Shown: positions 1-9,556, counted from the stretch's first letter. The stretch: 33,799 nucleotides of DNA from an uncultured Porphyromonadaceae bacterium (GCA_947178165.1 CAMWXH010000022.1:1-33799), one strand, 5' to 3'. The notes: generated by a model not told the origin, from the sequence alone. A program made the numbers and translations.

Positions 1-76
1 AATATAATATATATTACCCTTATTGAAGAAGAAGTATTCCTATTTTTTCAAAAAATGTCAAATTTAAGTAAGGGTG
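1..76. other. Left-edge intergenic sequence with inverted repeats
   Basis: AT-rich DNA beyond the menE stop. A 7-base inverted repeat, ACCCTTA at 16-22 and TAAGGGT at 69-75, encloses an AT-only palindrome at 42-56 (ATTTTTT, C, AAAAAAT). On the minus strand this could form a nested structure at the 3' end of the men operon, but no U-tract follows the outer stem. A minus-strand TAAATTTG at 66-59 matches the Bacteroidetes -7 box and could serve a gene outside the window. Both readings are weak. Confidence 0.25.
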
Positions 77-1042
77 CTAAAATTTAATTCTTTTAATTTT
101 TCCATTGCCTGTTAACTCAAGTTTGCTGATCCTTTTTATCTCCTTAGGCACTTCCCAAGGGAGAAGTGTTGCACGGCAAATTTCAAAAATCTTTTCCTCC
201 TGCAGATCATTATCCCCAGATGGGGAAATAGCCAGAACAATGCTTTCACCCCACTTTTCATCTTGTCGGGATGAGATGAAAAAAGGGAAATCCAGATAGG
301 GGCTGAGTCGCTGCTCAATATTTTCAGGAAAAACTTTTTTTCCTCCTGTATTGATCACATTATCTGCACGTCCTAATATTTTAAAGAATTTACCCGAGTT
401 TATCTCTGCGATATCATTTGTAAGAAATTCTTTCCATCCCTCAATCCTTATCCCTAACCGATTGTCGGCATAAGGAAAAACAGTGATGCCGGGAAGAGTG
501 TGGAACCATTCCTCTCCCTCCTTCACTTCACGCAGAGCAATATGGGATGAAGTTTCTGTCATTCCGTATGATTCAAAAGCAGATATTCCTTTTTCAATAA
601 TTTTATCCCTTATTTTTTGATGAATCGCCGCGCCACCAATGAGATAGTGACCAACAGATTTCATAATTTCAGGATGATCCAGTATGTGTATCATTTGAGA
701 TGGCACCACTGACACTAAGTCAATGAAATCATTAGGGATATTCTCGAGAGGCCTGTTAGAAGGGGTCTCGTATGAAAACCTTGCTCCGGAGACAATGCTT
801 CTAATTAGCATCATTTTTCCTCCGATATAGTCGGGCGAGATACAGGAGTGGAGATGAGAAGAGGCTGTTATGTTAAAAAATTCACAGGTTCTCAATGCAC
901 TCGCCCTCATCTCTTTTTTAGGAAGATAAATCTTAGTCGGCTTGCCGGTCGAGCCGGATGTGCAACACGGTATGCAATCAGATTCGAGGTGCCAGTCGCT
1001 ATATAGTTGTTCGTAGGTTGTATGTTCGAAAGTATCGTTCAT
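77..1042 (-). CDS. menE: o-succinylbenzoate-CoA ligase (MenE)
   Basis: It adenylates o-succinylbenzoate with ATP and loads it on CoA, in menaquinone synthesis in the cytoplasm. The ANL adenylation motifs are visible: phosphate loop TSGSTGKPTK at residues 28-37, ESYGMTET at 157-164, GRADNVINTGGKKVFPENIE from 224 (the A8 hinge), and the C-terminal GNGKIKR with the probable catalytic lysine K315. I start at the ATG at 1042 (321 aa). An upstream in-frame ATG at 1063 adds seven residues, and the sequence between them (AGAGGAAAGAG) looks more like a leader. The protein lacks most of the N-terminal subdomain of long MenE or acyl-CoA ligases (about 450-490 aa) and begins shortly before the phosphate loop; I believe short forms are usual in Bacteroidetes. 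It is the last gene of the menDBCE run, 27 bases after menC. The motifs fit any ANL ligase, so the substrate is assigned mainly from context. Confidence 0.93.
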   Translation of the reverse strand: MNDTFEHTTYEQLYSDWHLESDCIPCCTSGSTGKPTKIYLPKKEMRASALRTCEFFNITASSHLHSCISPDYIGGKMMLIRSIVSGARFSYETPSNRPLENIPNDFIDLVSVVPSQMIHILDHPEIMKSVGHYLIGGAAIHQKIRDKIIEKGISAFESYGMTETSSHIALREVKEGEEWFHTLPGITVFPYADNRLGIRIEGWKEFLTNDIAEINSGKFFKILGRADNVINTGGKKVFPENIEQRLSPYLDFPFFISSRQDEKWGESIVLAISPSGDNDLQEEKIFEICRATLLPWEVPKEIKRISKLELTGNGKIKRIKF

Positions 1043-1069
1043 TACTCTCTTTCCTCTGATCATGTTTAT

Positions 1070-2128
1070 TCAGTCACGCCAATCAAGCTCATTAATCTTA
1101 GTGCGATCCAAGGTGATTGAAGGATCGTATGAAAGCGCGTCGCCTGACAATAGAATAGGAGTTTTGAAATTATTCAGGAATAATCCCCCCGTGCCAAGAC
1201 CTTGAGCCATCTTGGTGTCAAGAGTAGCAACCCATTGAGCAATAGCGTTGAGTCCTATATTAGACTCTAACGCCGAAGTCACCCACCAGCCGATCCCCCT
1301 TTCATTTGCAAGTGAAATCCACTCGGATGCCCCTGAGAAGCCTCCAATAAGTGAAGGTTTAAGGACTATGTAGGCAGGACGTATGGAATCGAGCATTCGT
1401 TCCTTATCTTCCGTGGAGAATTTTCCAATCAATTCCTCATCAAGGGCAATAGGGAGAGGTGACGACTCGCATAAGCTATGCATAATCTCAGGATTGCCCT
1501 GACGGATGGGCTGTTCAATTGAATGCACATCCAATTCTGCGAGTTGTTCCAGCACCGGCTTGACATTATCTGCGGAGAACCCCCCGTTAGCATCTACTCT
1601 AATCTCGACTTTAGAGGCATCATATTTACATCTAATGCGAGAAATTAACTCCTTCTCCTTTTCCCATTCAATAGCGCCAATCTTGATCTTAATGCATTTA
1701 AAACCCTCCTTAAGCTTTGATTCGAGGCGTTCCAGCATCTCCTCATACTCGCCCATCCAAACGAGTCCATTGATTTCAATACTCCCTTCACCCCTAACGA
1801 AAGGGGAAGCGAAATATATCCCCTTGCATCCGGATGAAAAATCGAGAATTGCTTGTTCGAACCCTGCTTGAATAGAAGGGAACCGTGAGAGGTCGGTAGG
1901 GATCCCGAGTTTTATGTTAGTGACCAGTTCAGCCATTTTATAGAAATACCTTTCATCAGCTTCGGGCGAGAGGCCGGGGAAAATTCCGGCCTCGCCAATC
2001 CCGAAATTAGAAGGGTCATTCTCATCAAAAATACGCAAAAAGGCTGTAATCTTATTTGTCATCACGCCTCTTGATGTTCCGGCAGGAGTCTTGAAATCAA
2101 GGGTATAAGGAGCAAACTGGAGTCTCAT
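1070..2128 (-). CDS. menC: o-succinylbenzoate synthase (MenC)
   Basis: It dehydrates SHCHC to o-succinylbenzoate, and belongs to the enolase superfamily (muconate-lactonizing subgroup). The key residues, numbered from the chosen start, are the acid/base KxK at K147 and K149, metal ligands D179 (VDAN), E205 (EQP) and D230 (ALDE), and K257 (LKPS). Their order and spacing fit OSBS. The ATG at 2128 follows the menB stop by one base (TGA T ATG), which suggests translational coupling and gives a 352-residue protein. A longer in-frame start at 2185 would place 19 unrelated residues inside menB and is unlikely. Enolase-superfamily members can be racemases or epimerases, but the position between menB and menE settles the role. 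Confidence 0.94.
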   Translation of the reverse strand: MRLQFAPYTLDFKTPAGTSRGVMTNKITAFLRIFDENDPSNFGIGEAGIFPGLSPEADERYFYKMAELVTNIKLGIPTDLSRFPSIQAGFEQAILDFSSGCKGIYFASPFVRGEGSIEINGLVWMGEYEEMLERLESKLKEGFKCIKIKIGAIEWEKEKELISRIRCKYDASKVEIRVDANGGFSADNVKPVLEQLAELDVHSIEQPIRQGNPEIMHSLCESSPLPIALDEELIGKFSTEDKERMLDSIRPAYIVLKPSLIGGFSGASEWISLANERGIGWWVTSALESNIGLNAIAQWVATLDTKMAQGLGTGGLFLNNFKTPILLSGDALSYDPSITLDRTKINELDWRD

Positions 2129-2129
2129 A

Positions 2130-2945
2130 TCAAGGGAATTTGGGGAATTGGTCGAAATCAGGATCTCTTTTTTCAAGGAAGGCATTCTTTCCTTCCTGAG
2201 CTTCCTCCATAAGATAATACATCAGGGTTGCGTCACCGGCAAACTCCATTAGACCGTGCTGGCCATCAAGCTCGGCATTAAGTGCGCGTTTGATCATCCT
2301 GATGGCAAATGGGGAGCGTTTAAGGATTGTCCTGCACCATTCCACAGTGGTTTCTTCAAGTTTATCGAAAGGCACGACCTCATTCACCATTCCCATCTGT
2401 AGAGCTTCCTGGGCCGTGTATTGTTTACATAGATACCAGATCTCCCTTGCTTTCTTCTGTCCCACGCATCTGGCAAGATATGATGAACCGAATCCTGCAT
2501 CAAAACTTCCTACTTTCGGACCAGTCTGACCGAATCGCGCATTCTCTGAAGCAATCGATAGGTCGCAAACCACCTGAAGCACATTTCCTCCGCCTATGGA
2601 ATATCCGTTAACCATCGCAATCACCGGCTTGGGAATGGAACGGATGGCATGGTGAAGCTCGAGTACATTGAGGCGAGGCACGCCATCTTCTCCGACATAG
2701 CCGCCGACCCCTTTCACATTCTGGTCGCCGCCACTGCAAAAAGCTTTGTCACCGGCACCGGTGAGAATGATTACTCCAATATCCTGACGTTCACGACAGA
2801 TGGCGAAGGCGTCAAGCATCTCCTGATTGGTAAGAGGACGGAAGGCATTATAAACTTTGGGCCGGTTGATAGTGATTTTTGCAATCCCTTCAAATTGCTC
2901 GAAAATAATATCGGTATATTCCTTTATAGGTTTCCAGTTGAACAT
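2130..2945 (-). CDS. menB: 1,4-dihydroxy-2-naphthoyl-CoA synthase (MenB)
   Basis: It closes the second ring of menaquinone from o-succinylbenzoyl-CoA (Dieckmann-type condensation). It is a crotonase-fold protein of 271 aa, the usual length. The signature segments closely resemble E. coli Men[64 protein letters not shown], and a C-terminal RDPDFDQFP. The [10 protein letters not shown] segment has Gly where bacterial type II enzymes carry an acidic residue, so this is probably a type I enzyme that takes bicarbonate as cofactor; that step is inference from the family. It starts six bases after menD and its stop nearly touches the menC start. Confidence 0.97.
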   Translation of the reverse strand: MFNWKPIKEYTDIIFEQFEGIAKITINRPKVYNAFRPLTNQEMLDAFAICRERQDIGVIILTGAGDKAFCSGGDQNVKGVGGYVGEDGVPRLNVLELHHAIRSIPKPVIAMVNGYSIGGGNVLQVVCDLSIASENARFGQTGPKVGSFDAGFGSSYLARCVGQKKAREIWYLCKQYTAQEALQMGMVNEVVPFDKLEETTVEWCRTILKRSPFAIRMIKRALNAELDGQHGLMEFAGDATLMYYLMEEAQEGKNAFLEKRDPDFDQFPKFP

Positions 2946-2951
2946 TTTATT

Positions 2952-4679
2952 TTATTTTTTAATTATATCCTTAACTGCGTTTATGCGCATATATTTTCTC
3001 AGAAGCGAAGCGCTGTATTCTTCATCTTCAATCGTTACCTCCAGAATCACGTTTTTGTCAACATTGAAGAATTCTTCCAAGGCCGTTTCAAGTTCCAATT
3101 CCGACTTTGCCGACATGAAGCCCCAGCCATACGTTTTGGCAAGATTTTCCACAGGCACCTTAGGGTCGGCGCAGAAAAATCTGTCGCGATGTTCAATATA
3201 GCGGGTAGGGGAGATGAAACGGAATATTCCGCCTCCCTTATTATTGATTATAATAATCTTGAAAGAAGGGGGGAGAAATTCAAGGCCCATCACCCCAGGA
3301 GCGTAAGCAAACGACATATCGCCTGTAATAAGAAGCGTGGACTCCTTATAAGCCAAAGCGCATCCCACGGCGGTCGCATTAGTTCCCTCAATTCCGGAAA
3401 CTCCGCGATTAGAATAGCTTGAGTGGGGAATATATTCAGTGAAGAGTTGGGCGTATCTCACCGGCGTACCGTTTGAAAGGAAAAGATTGTATCTCCGGGG
3501 AATATGTTTGAAAATTCTTTCAAAAGCTTTCAACTCCGACCATTGAGCATTGGCTATGAATTCTTTTCTCTCCTGAAGCTGCATCTTCCTGACGGAGTTC
3601 CATTGCGCATTATAGTAAGCAACGCCTGCAATGGCAGAAGGATTCTTTCTATAATATTTTCGGAAGGAGTGATACATCACCTTAAAAAAGTAAGATGGCC
3701 CCGTCCGGATATTAAGGGAAAGATTCTTGAATACATCCACCCCATAATATGTATCTCCGAGAGTCCAGACATCCGGAGCCTGTTCGCGAATATATTCCTT
3801 AAGCATTCTTGAAACGAGCGCCCCTCCAATCGAGATAACAATATCAGGCCTAAGAGCTCTCTTGGTCTCATTGGAGAGTCCTGAAATCACAGAATCGATT
3901 GCGTAAGGATTGCCATTAAGATGAAGATTGGATAGTGTTTCACAAAGAACCACAACTCCAGGAAGTGATGAGAAAAGTGAAATATATTTATTCAATGCAT
4001 TATCCGGAGCCATGAATCCTGCTACGACGAGAATTTTTTTCCCCACAAGTTCATTGAAAAGAGTCTTGACATTATTGGGAGAAAGAGCCGGAGAAGACAG
4101 CATTGTCCTTATTATCCTCGGAACTTGCGGTGTGATCTCTTCAGTGTTGCTGATAGGGGGATCGACTTGCAGGTTAATATGCACAGGCCCCGGTTTCTTA
4201 TCGGATGCAAGAATGGCCGCTTCGTTAGCAATGCGGTTTACATACCATTCCAATTCCTTTTTTTCTGACTTCACCGGAATATCGAAACTCTTCTTAACAA
4301 TCTTTGATAATGCTCCCGGCTGTGCAAGGGTCTGTGAATCATGCTGATCAATCCAATGGAAAGGGCGGTCGGCAGAAATGATTATAAGGGGCAGCCCCTG
4401 ATGGTATGCTTCTGCGATAGCAGGAGCATAATTATAAAGCGCAGTGCCCGACGTGCATACGAGCACCACAGGCTTTCGTGAAACAGTAGCTATTCCTAAA
4501 GCGATAAATCCTGCTGTGCGTTCATCGGTCACCACCCTTGTTTTCAGTTTATCCCTATAAGAGCAGGATATGAGAAGAGGGGCATTGCGACTCCCTGGGC
4601 TTGCAATCACATCAGTTACTCCGTGGGCTTCCAAAACATCAAGAAGTATTCTGCAGAAAATGTTATCCGTGTCTTTCAT
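2952..4679 (-). CDS. menD: SEPHCHC synthase (MenD)
   Basis: This thiamine-diphosphate enzyme decarboxylates 2-oxoglutarate and adds it to isochorismate, the committed step of menaquinone synthesis. At 575 aa it is full length. The N-terminal ASPGSRNAPL at 26-35 and the cofactor-activating glutamate E53 (TDERTAGF) are present. The C-terminal ThDP/metal motif begins GDMSFAY at 453 and ends in NNKGG at 479-483. A central domain of about 190-340 matches the TPP-enzyme middle domain in position. It is encoded 31 bases after fmt and six bases before menB. Its substrate isochorismate must come from MenF, whose gene lies about 22 kb away in this window. Confidence 0.97.
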   Translation of the reverse strand: MKDTDNIFCRILLDVLEAHGVTDVIASPGSRNAPLLISCSYRDKLKTRVVTDERTAGFIALGIATVSRKPVVLVCTSGTALYNYAPAIAEAYHQGLPLIIISADRPFHWIDQHDSQTLAQPGALSKIVKKSFDIPVKSEKKELEWYVNRIANEAAILASDKKPGPVHINLQVDPPISNTEEITPQVPRIIRTMLSSPALSPNNVKTLFNELVGKKILVVAGFMAPDNALNKYISLFSSLPGVVVLCETLSNLHLNGNPYAIDSVISGLSNETKRALRPDIVISIGGALVSRMLKEYIREQAPDVWTLGDTYYGVDVFKNLSLNIRTGPSYFFKVMYHSFRKYYRKNPSAIAGVAYYNAQWNSVRKMQLQERKEFIANAQWSELKAFERIFKHIPRRYNLFLSNGTPVRYAQLFTEYIPHSSYSNRGVSGIEGTNATAVGCALAYKESTLLITGDMSFAYAPGVMGLEFLPPSFKIIIINNKGGGIFRFISPTRYIEHRDRFFCADPKVPVENLAKTYGWGFMSAKSELELETALEEFFNVDKNVILEVTIEDEEYSASLLRKYMRINAVKDIIKK

Positions 4680-4710
4680 TGGAAAAGTCTTTTATTCGAA
4701 AAACGGCACC

Positions 4711-5661
4711 TCAACCCATTATGAATCTCTCCGGATGATAACCGAGAAGGAAAGATGAGGCGTCCATCCTCTTCTTTCCGGCCGGCTGAAGAGATTTAAT
4801 TTCTATGGCTTTGTCACCGGCTATGACATATAATTTTTTACCCACCACATGTATATCTCCCGGTGAGCCGGCCAATTCAAGTGAAGCTACAGATGTTTCA
4901 AATATCTTGACATCAAATGTTCTTCCATTTTTATCAATCATTGTTGACCAAGCTGCAGGATAAGGCGAAAGACCGCGCACATGGTTGAAAATCTCCTCCG
5001 CTCCCTTTGACCAGTCAATCTCACAGTCCTCCTTGAAAATTTTCGGTGCAGGGATGAAATCACCCTCAGGCTGAGGAATTGTAGTCAGCGTTCCATCTAT
5101 TATTGAATCGACAGTATGCACCACACATTCAGCGCCAATATCCATAAGGCGGTCGTGTATGGTTCCGGCATTATCTTCGGGCAAGATTTCAATTTTGCGC
5201 TGTTCAATCATATCGCCCGTGTCAATCTCATGTTTGAGAAAGAAAGTGGTTATGCCCGTCTCCTTCTCTCCATTCATTATGGCACGATTGATAGGAGCCG
5301 CACCGCGATATTTGGGAAGGAGGGAGCCGTGCAGGTTAAAGGTGCCTAACCGAGGCATGGCCCAGACCACTTCCGGAAGCATCCTGAAAGCAATCACGAT
5401 AAAGAGGTCGGCATTGATCTGCTGAAGAGTTTCTACAAATTCAGGCGACTTAAGCTTTTCAGGCTGCAGCACCGGCAACCCCGCCTCAACAGCATATTTT
5501 TTTACATCGCTCTGAATCAGTTTGTGTCCACGTCCCGCAATTTTGTCGGGCATTGTCACCACCGCCTTTACATTATATCCGTTTGACACAAGGGCATCCA
5601 GACTTTTAACTGCAAATTCGGGTGTGCCGAAAAAAACTATCTTTAAATCCTTTTTATCCAT
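4711..5661 (-). CDS. fmt: methionyl-tRNA formyltransferase
   Basis: It formylates initiator Met-tRNA using 10-formyl-tetrahydrofolate. It is 316 aa, normal for the family. The N-terminal formyltransferase fold carries the catalytic triad N109, H111 (FNLHGSLLPKYRGAAP) and D147 (EIDTGD), with the same Asn-to-Asp spacing as the related GAR transformylase. The C-terminal OB-like domain, from about 205, contains the SPYPAAW motif that contacts tRNA. It lies between the ClC gene and menD on the same strand, with gaps of 47 and 31 bases, so it probably shares their transcript. No peptide deformylase gene is nearby. Confidence 0.97.
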   Translation of the reverse strand: MDKKDLKIVFFGTPEFAVKSLDALVSNGYNVKAVVTMPDKIAGRGHKLIQSDVKKYAVEAGLPVLQPEKLKSPEFVETLQQINADLFIVIAFRMLPEVVWAMPRLGTFNLHGSLLPKYRGAAPINRAIMNGEKETGITTFFLKHEIDTGDMIEQRKIEILPEDNAGTIHDRLMDIGAECVVHTVDSIIDGTLTTIPQPEGDFIPAPKIFKEDCEIDWSKGAEEIFNHVRGLSPYPAAWSTMIDKNGRTFDVKIFETSVASLELAGSPGDIHVVGKKLYVIAGDKAIEIKSLQPAGKKRMDASSFLLGYHPERFIMG

Positions 5662-5708
5662 AAAATATGATAGTGCGAATCAAAAAATGTAATGTATCCT
5701 TCATTCCG

Positions 5709-7508
5709 TTAATCTTCCGTGAAATGCCTAAGCACGCGTCGATAGGAATTAAAAATCTTTGATTTTGATACAAAACCGACATATTTTCCATTATCCACAA
5801 CGGGGAGGTTCCAAGCGTTGGTCTTATCGAAGATCTCCATCACCTTATCCATAGTGTAAGAAAGCTCGATAGTGGCCGGCACTGCCGACATGAATCTTGA
5901 AACGTGCATTTTCTTATAAAGATCCGAACGGAACATTATGTTTCTTATCTCATCAAGAATAACAACCCCTTTCAGCATTCCTTCATCATCGACCACCGGG
6001 AAAAGATTGCGGTTGCATACAGAGATAGTGTCAACCATCTCTTTAAGGTTCATCTCAGGCTTTACGGTCTTGAAATCATTTTCAATCACATTGTCGAGTT
6101 TCAGGAGGGTTAGCACGGCTTTGTCCTTCTCGTGAGTGAGAAGATCGCCGGCACGTGCCAGACGCATTGTATAAATGCTATATGGCAGGAAGAGCTTGAT
6201 GGTCATATATGCGAGCAGAGAGACGATAAGCAATGGGAGGAAAAGATCGTAGCCTCCTGTCATCTCGGCGGTCAAGAAGATAGCCATCAAGGGAGCGTGC
6301 ATCACACCGCTCATCACGCCTGCCATTCCCATCAAAGCGAAATTCTTCTGAGAAAGATGAACGCCAATATCAAGGTTATTCAGTATATAGGCAAAAAGAA
6401 ATCCGCATAGCGCACCGACGAACAGAGAAGGGGCGAACGTTCCGCCAACACCGCCGGCACCATTTGTGGCCGAGGTGGCAAAAGCCTTGAACATCATTAC
6501 TGCCCCTATGAAAAGCACAAGGAACCATACATTTTCACGGTCAACATAAAAGAATGTTCCGTCAACAATTTTAGAAATATCCCCTTCAAGCAGGTTCTCT
6601 ATCGCACCGTATCCTTCACCGTATAAAGGAGGGAAAATGAAGATAAGCACTGCAAGAATGATTCCGCCCGTGATAATCTTAAAAAACTTATTTGGAAGTT
6701 TTGAAAATACCGTCTCCATCCAGAACATCACGCGCGTGAAATAGAGGGATACCAACCCGCACACAACTCCGAGGAGAATAGTGAAAGGGATGCGGTTGGT
6801 TAGAAACGGCTCGCTTTGGGCAAAGAAAAATTCGGAGTTATATCCTTCTAAGACGTATGCTACCGTGGCACCGGCAATAGATGAAATGAGAAGAGGCATG
6901 ACCGTCATTCCGGTAAGGTCAATCATCAGAACCTCAAGAGTGAAAAGCATTCCGGCAATGGGAGCTCGGAAAATCCCGGCTATGCCGGCCGCAGCACCGC
7001 ATCCCACAAGGATCATAAGAATCTTTGGCGATAACCTGAAAGCCTGACCGAAATTTGAACCTATGGCCGCGCCTGTGAACACTATCGGGCCCTCTGCTCC
7101 TACAGAACCTCCAAATCCGATGGTGATGGATGAAGAGATGAGTGACGCATACATGTTCTTCTTCTTCAGACGTGATTTCCTGCGTGAAATGGCATATAAC
7201 ACCTTCGTTACACCATGCGATATGTTATCTTTCACCACGAATTTCAGGAAAAGGGTCACAAAGAGGATTCCGATTACAGGATATACCAGATAGAGCCAGT
7301 TGGCCGTAGTGGTGCTTAACCCTGATGTGAGGGCATTTGCAATCAAATGAATCAGATATTTCAAAAGCTGGGCGGCAAAGCCACACACAATTCCTACAAT
7401 CAAGGCAAGAAAAATTACGAATTTACTTTCCTTGATGTGATGTTCCCTCCAGATAACGAATCTCATCCAGAGGTCAGTGAATTTATTATGAGTTTCCTTA
7501 TATGCCAT
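5709..7508 (-). CDS. ClC-family anion channel/transporter with two CBS domains
   Basis: An inner-membrane ClC protein of 599 aa. The membrane core spans about 30-430 and is followed by two CBS domains, about 470-530 (VSVCNRNLFPVVDDEG type) and 535-595 (NAWNLPVVDNGKYVGFVSKS). The pore motifs are GSVGAEGP at 134-141 with the gating glutamate E139, GGTFAPSLFVG, and a YSIYTMRLAR segment that holds the pore tyrosine. At the position of the internal proton glutamate of E. coli ClC (second Glu of LFIIEEM) this protein has Val (LFTLEVLM, V193), as do vertebrate ClC channels. The selectivity-filter serine region reads ISHGV rather than GSGIP. Whether it is a channel or an exchanger, and which anion it moves, cannot be read from sequence. 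The CBS pair suggests nucleotide control. Confidence 0.93.
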   Translation of the reverse strand: MAYKETHNKFTDLWMRFVIWREHHIKESKFVIFLALIVGIVCGFAAQLLKYLIHLIANALTSGLSTTTANWLYLVYPVIGILFVTLFLKFVVKDNISHGVTKVLYAISRRKSRLKKKNMYASLISSSITIGFGGSVGAEGPIVFTGAAIGSNFGQAFRLSPKILMILVGCGAAAGIAGIFRAPIAGMLFTLEVLMIDLTGMTVMPLLISSIAGATVAYVLEGYNSEFFFAQSEPFLTNRIPFTILLGVVCGLVSLYFTRVMFWMETVFSKLPNKFFKIITGGIILAVLIFIFPPLYGEGYGAIENLLEGDISKIVDGTFFYVDRENVWFLVLFIGAVMMFKAFATSATNGAGGVGGTFAPSLFVGALCGFLFAYILNNLDIGVHLSQKNFALMGMAGVMSGVMHAPLMAIFLTAEMTGGYDLFLPLLIVSLLAYMTIKLFLPYSIYTMRLARAGDLLTHEKDKAVLTLLKLDNVIENDFKTVKPEMNLKEMVDTISVCNRNLFPVVDDEGMLKGVVILDEIRNIMFRSDLYKKMHVSRFMSAVPATIELSYTMDKVMEIFDKTNAWNLPVVDNGKYVGFVSKSKIFNSYRRVLRHFTED

Positions 7509-7536
7509 TTAACATTTCAAGATAATTAACTGATTC

Positions 7537-8964
7537 CTATTTGCCCGCTCCGGAAATAATGGTGCGGACAGTAAAAATAAGTATCTTTAAATCGAGGAGC
7601 AGAGACATATTGTTGATATATACCATATCAAACTTTGTTCGTTCCACCATCTGGTCAAGACTGGAAGCATATCCAAATTTCACCATAGCCCATGATGTGA
7701 TTCCGGGTCTAACTTGATATACAAGGCTATAATAGGGGACTTTCTTTACAATCTGATTAATGAAAAATTCCCTTTCAGGTCGTGGCCCCACGATCGACAT
7801 ATCCCCCTTCAGCACGTTCCAAAGCTGGGGCAGTTCATCGATCCGATATTTCCTGAGGATTTTTCCAACCTTTGTGATGCGCGGATCGAAATCTGATGAG
7901 AGCTGGGGACCGTTCTGCTCGGCATCAGTTCCCATTGTCCGGAATTTCACAATCCTGAATGGGATATGATGTCTCCCTATTCTTTCCTGGCTGTAAAACA
8001 CGGGCCCCTTGCTATCTAATTTCACAAAAACTGCTACAATCAACAGGAAAGGGAGGAGAAGTATCAGGCCAACCAGGGAGATGATGATATCGAAAGTGCG
8101 TTTTATATTCTGAGAAAAATCGCTCAGACGTGGAGAGGAGAGATCTATCAAAGTGTAACCAAGAATATCGTTAGTCCTGATGCCGGCCATAGCGTATGCC
8201 ATATCATCGGGAGCGATCTTTATTGGAATCTCCAGGTCGATATATTCATCAACCATACGGAGCACCACATCATCTCCGGCTGTCTCGGGGGCAATTACAA
8301 TCTGAGACACTTTCTCGTGAAGGCAGAACTCCTTGAGATTTTTCTCTTTAATTATGGGCACACCTTTATATTTATGAGTATTGCGCTGTTCCCCTTCAAG
8401 GGCAACAAAAGCAACAACCTTATTTTCATACGGAGAATGAGATTCAAGTATATTGTCGGCTGCTTTCCTTGCTCTGTCGGAATTGCCTATAATCACGGTC
8501 TTGTAAATAAGCTTGCTCTTTCTGGCTTTTTTAAATGCGATTGTAGTGATTGTGAGACGTCCGAAATATGTGAAAGAAAGGAGAAGGAAAAATATAAGGA
8601 AGATCAGATAATATTCGGTGCGGCGGCGAGGTGTGGGATCGTTGATAAGCATAGTCATAAAAATTAGAAATGCATTGACCATGGCACTCCCGATTGTGAC
8701 CAGCATCTCGCTTGCCCTGGAGCGAGGGAAAGGATGGTTATAATAGCCTGAGAGGAGATAGATGAACATCAGTGCGGTTGGCACCATGCATTGTTCCCAG
8801 ATCATCTTTGGTGTAAGCAAGTAGCCGACCACCCCGGAAAATCCGTCATTAGAAATCAAAATAGGGTAGCGCAGAATATTGAAAACGAAAAATGCAAGCG
8901 ATGTCATTATGAAATCGCTTATGATATATGCTATCCGTAATGTCCTGTCTCTACGCTTGAACAT
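7537..8964 (-). CDS. polyprenyl-phosphate hexose-1-phosphate transferase (WbaP/WcaJ-like)
   Basis: It is expected to move a sugar-1-phosphate from a nucleotide sugar to undecaprenyl phosphate, the first step of a surface polysaccharide. It is 475 aa. The N-terminal half has four predicted membrane helices, at about 8-30, 50-70, 85-108 and 115-135. A soluble nucleotide-binding-like domain follows at about 145-270. A re-entrant hydrophobic helix near 285-310 leads into the catalytic bacterial sugar transferase domain, with KFRTM, a KYRIDELPQLWNVLKGDMS segment, VGPRPE and RPGITSWA. This is the EPS_sugtrans layout. No glycosyltransferase, flippase or polymerase gene is in the window, so it is an orphan initiating enzyme. 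The sugar is unknown. Confidence 0.93.
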   Translation of the reverse strand: MFKRRDRTLRIAYIISDFIMTSLAFFVFNILRYPILISNDGFSGVVGYLLTPKMIWEQCMVPTALMFIYLLSGYYNHPFPRSRASEMLVTIGSAMVNAFLIFMTMLINDPTPRRRTEYYLIFLIFFLLLSFTYFGRLTITTIAFKKARKSKLIYKTVIIGNSDRARKAADNILESHSPYENKVVAFVALEGEQRNTHKYKGVPIIKEKNLKEFCLHEKVSQIVIAPETAGDDVVLRMVDEYIDLEIPIKIAPDDMAYAMAGIRTNDILGYTLIDLSSPRLSDFSQNIKRTFDIIISLVGLILLLPFLLIVAVFVKLDSKGPVFYSQERIGRHHIPFRIVKFRTMGTDAEQNGPQLSSDFDPRITKVGKILRKYRIDELPQLWNVLKGDMSIVGPRPEREFFINQIVKKVPYYSLVYQVRPGITSWAMVKFGYASSLDQMVERTKFDMVYINNMSLLLDLKILIFTVRTIISGAGK

Positions 8965-8982
8965 CTTGTTTGAAAAGAATTA

Positions 8983-9549
8983 CTATCGGATAATCTTCAC
9001 AACACTATCATTACCCACTTTGATGATATTGCTTGGAGAATTTTGGGCGGCTTCGTCACGTCTGACTTCCACTACATAATCCACTCCATCGATAATCTCT
9101 TTATCTATATCGGCAAACCCCTTTGGAGCGGGGCGGCCGCTTACATTAGCCGATGTTGAGACCAATGGATGACGCAATCTTTGACAAAGTGTCTTTGAAA
9201 AATACTCATTAGTTATCCTGAAACCTGCCGAACCATCTTCTGCCAACAGTGCATCGCTAATATTAACCGGCTCATCATAGATTATAGTGAGCGGATTCAC
9301 GGCGGCGTCGATGAGCTGCCAAGCAATGTCGGGTACCTCTTTTACAAATTGCTGTAATTGACCGTCCGATCCAACAAGCATCAGCATCGCTTTGGCATCA
9401 GCCCTCTTTTTCAAGGCGAAAATTCGTTTGACGGCTTCTGTGTTTGTTGCGTCGCATCCCAGTCCCCACACCGTATCGGTGGGGTAAAGGATTATTCCGC
9501 CCTCCCTTAAAACTTTAAGTGCTTTATCGAGACTTTCTTTCATACACAT
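8983..9549 (-). CDS. tsaC: threonylcarbamoyl-AMP synthase (TsaC/Sua5/YwlC short form)
   Basis: It makes threonylcarbamoyl-AMP from threonine, bicarbonate and ATP, the first step of the t6A37 modification of ANN-decoding tRNAs. At 188 aa it has only the YrdC domain and lacks the C-terminal Sua5 extension. Visible motifs are the N-terminal YPTDTVWGLGCDA, KKRADAKAM (the KxR patch), GFRITN and LVSTSANVSGRPAP, the SxN motif. The start could be the ATG at 9549 or the second ATG at 9543; they differ by two residues. It lies seven bases after nadE and 18 before the sugar transferase. Its pathway partner TsaD is encoded at 14 kb on the same strand. TsaB and TsaE are not in the window. Confidence 0.95.
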   Translation of the reverse strand: MCMKESLDKALKVLREGGIILYPTDTVWGLGCDATNTEAVKRIFALKKRADAKAMLMLVGSDGQLQQFVKEVPDIAWQLIDAAVNPLTIIYDEPVNISDALLAEDGSAGFRITNEYFSKTLCQRLRHPLVSTSANVSGRPAPKGFADIDKEIIDGVDYVVEVRRDEAAQNSPSNIIKVGNDSVVKIIR

Positions 9550-9556
9550 GGTCAGA

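Noticed and set aside
42-56. AT-only palindrome as men operon terminator
   Set aside because: The stem has no G-C pairs and lacks a following U-tract on the minus strand, so it is unlikely to stop transcription alone.
2129-2185. Longer menC start at 2185
   Set aside because: It would put 19 residues inside menB. The ATG at 2128 directly follows the menB stop and begins with family-like sequence.
2649-3422. 257-codon open frame on the plus strand across menB and menD
   Set aside because: It is antisense to two clearly conserved genes, has no recognisable domain, and crosses their junction. It is a shadow of codon bias.
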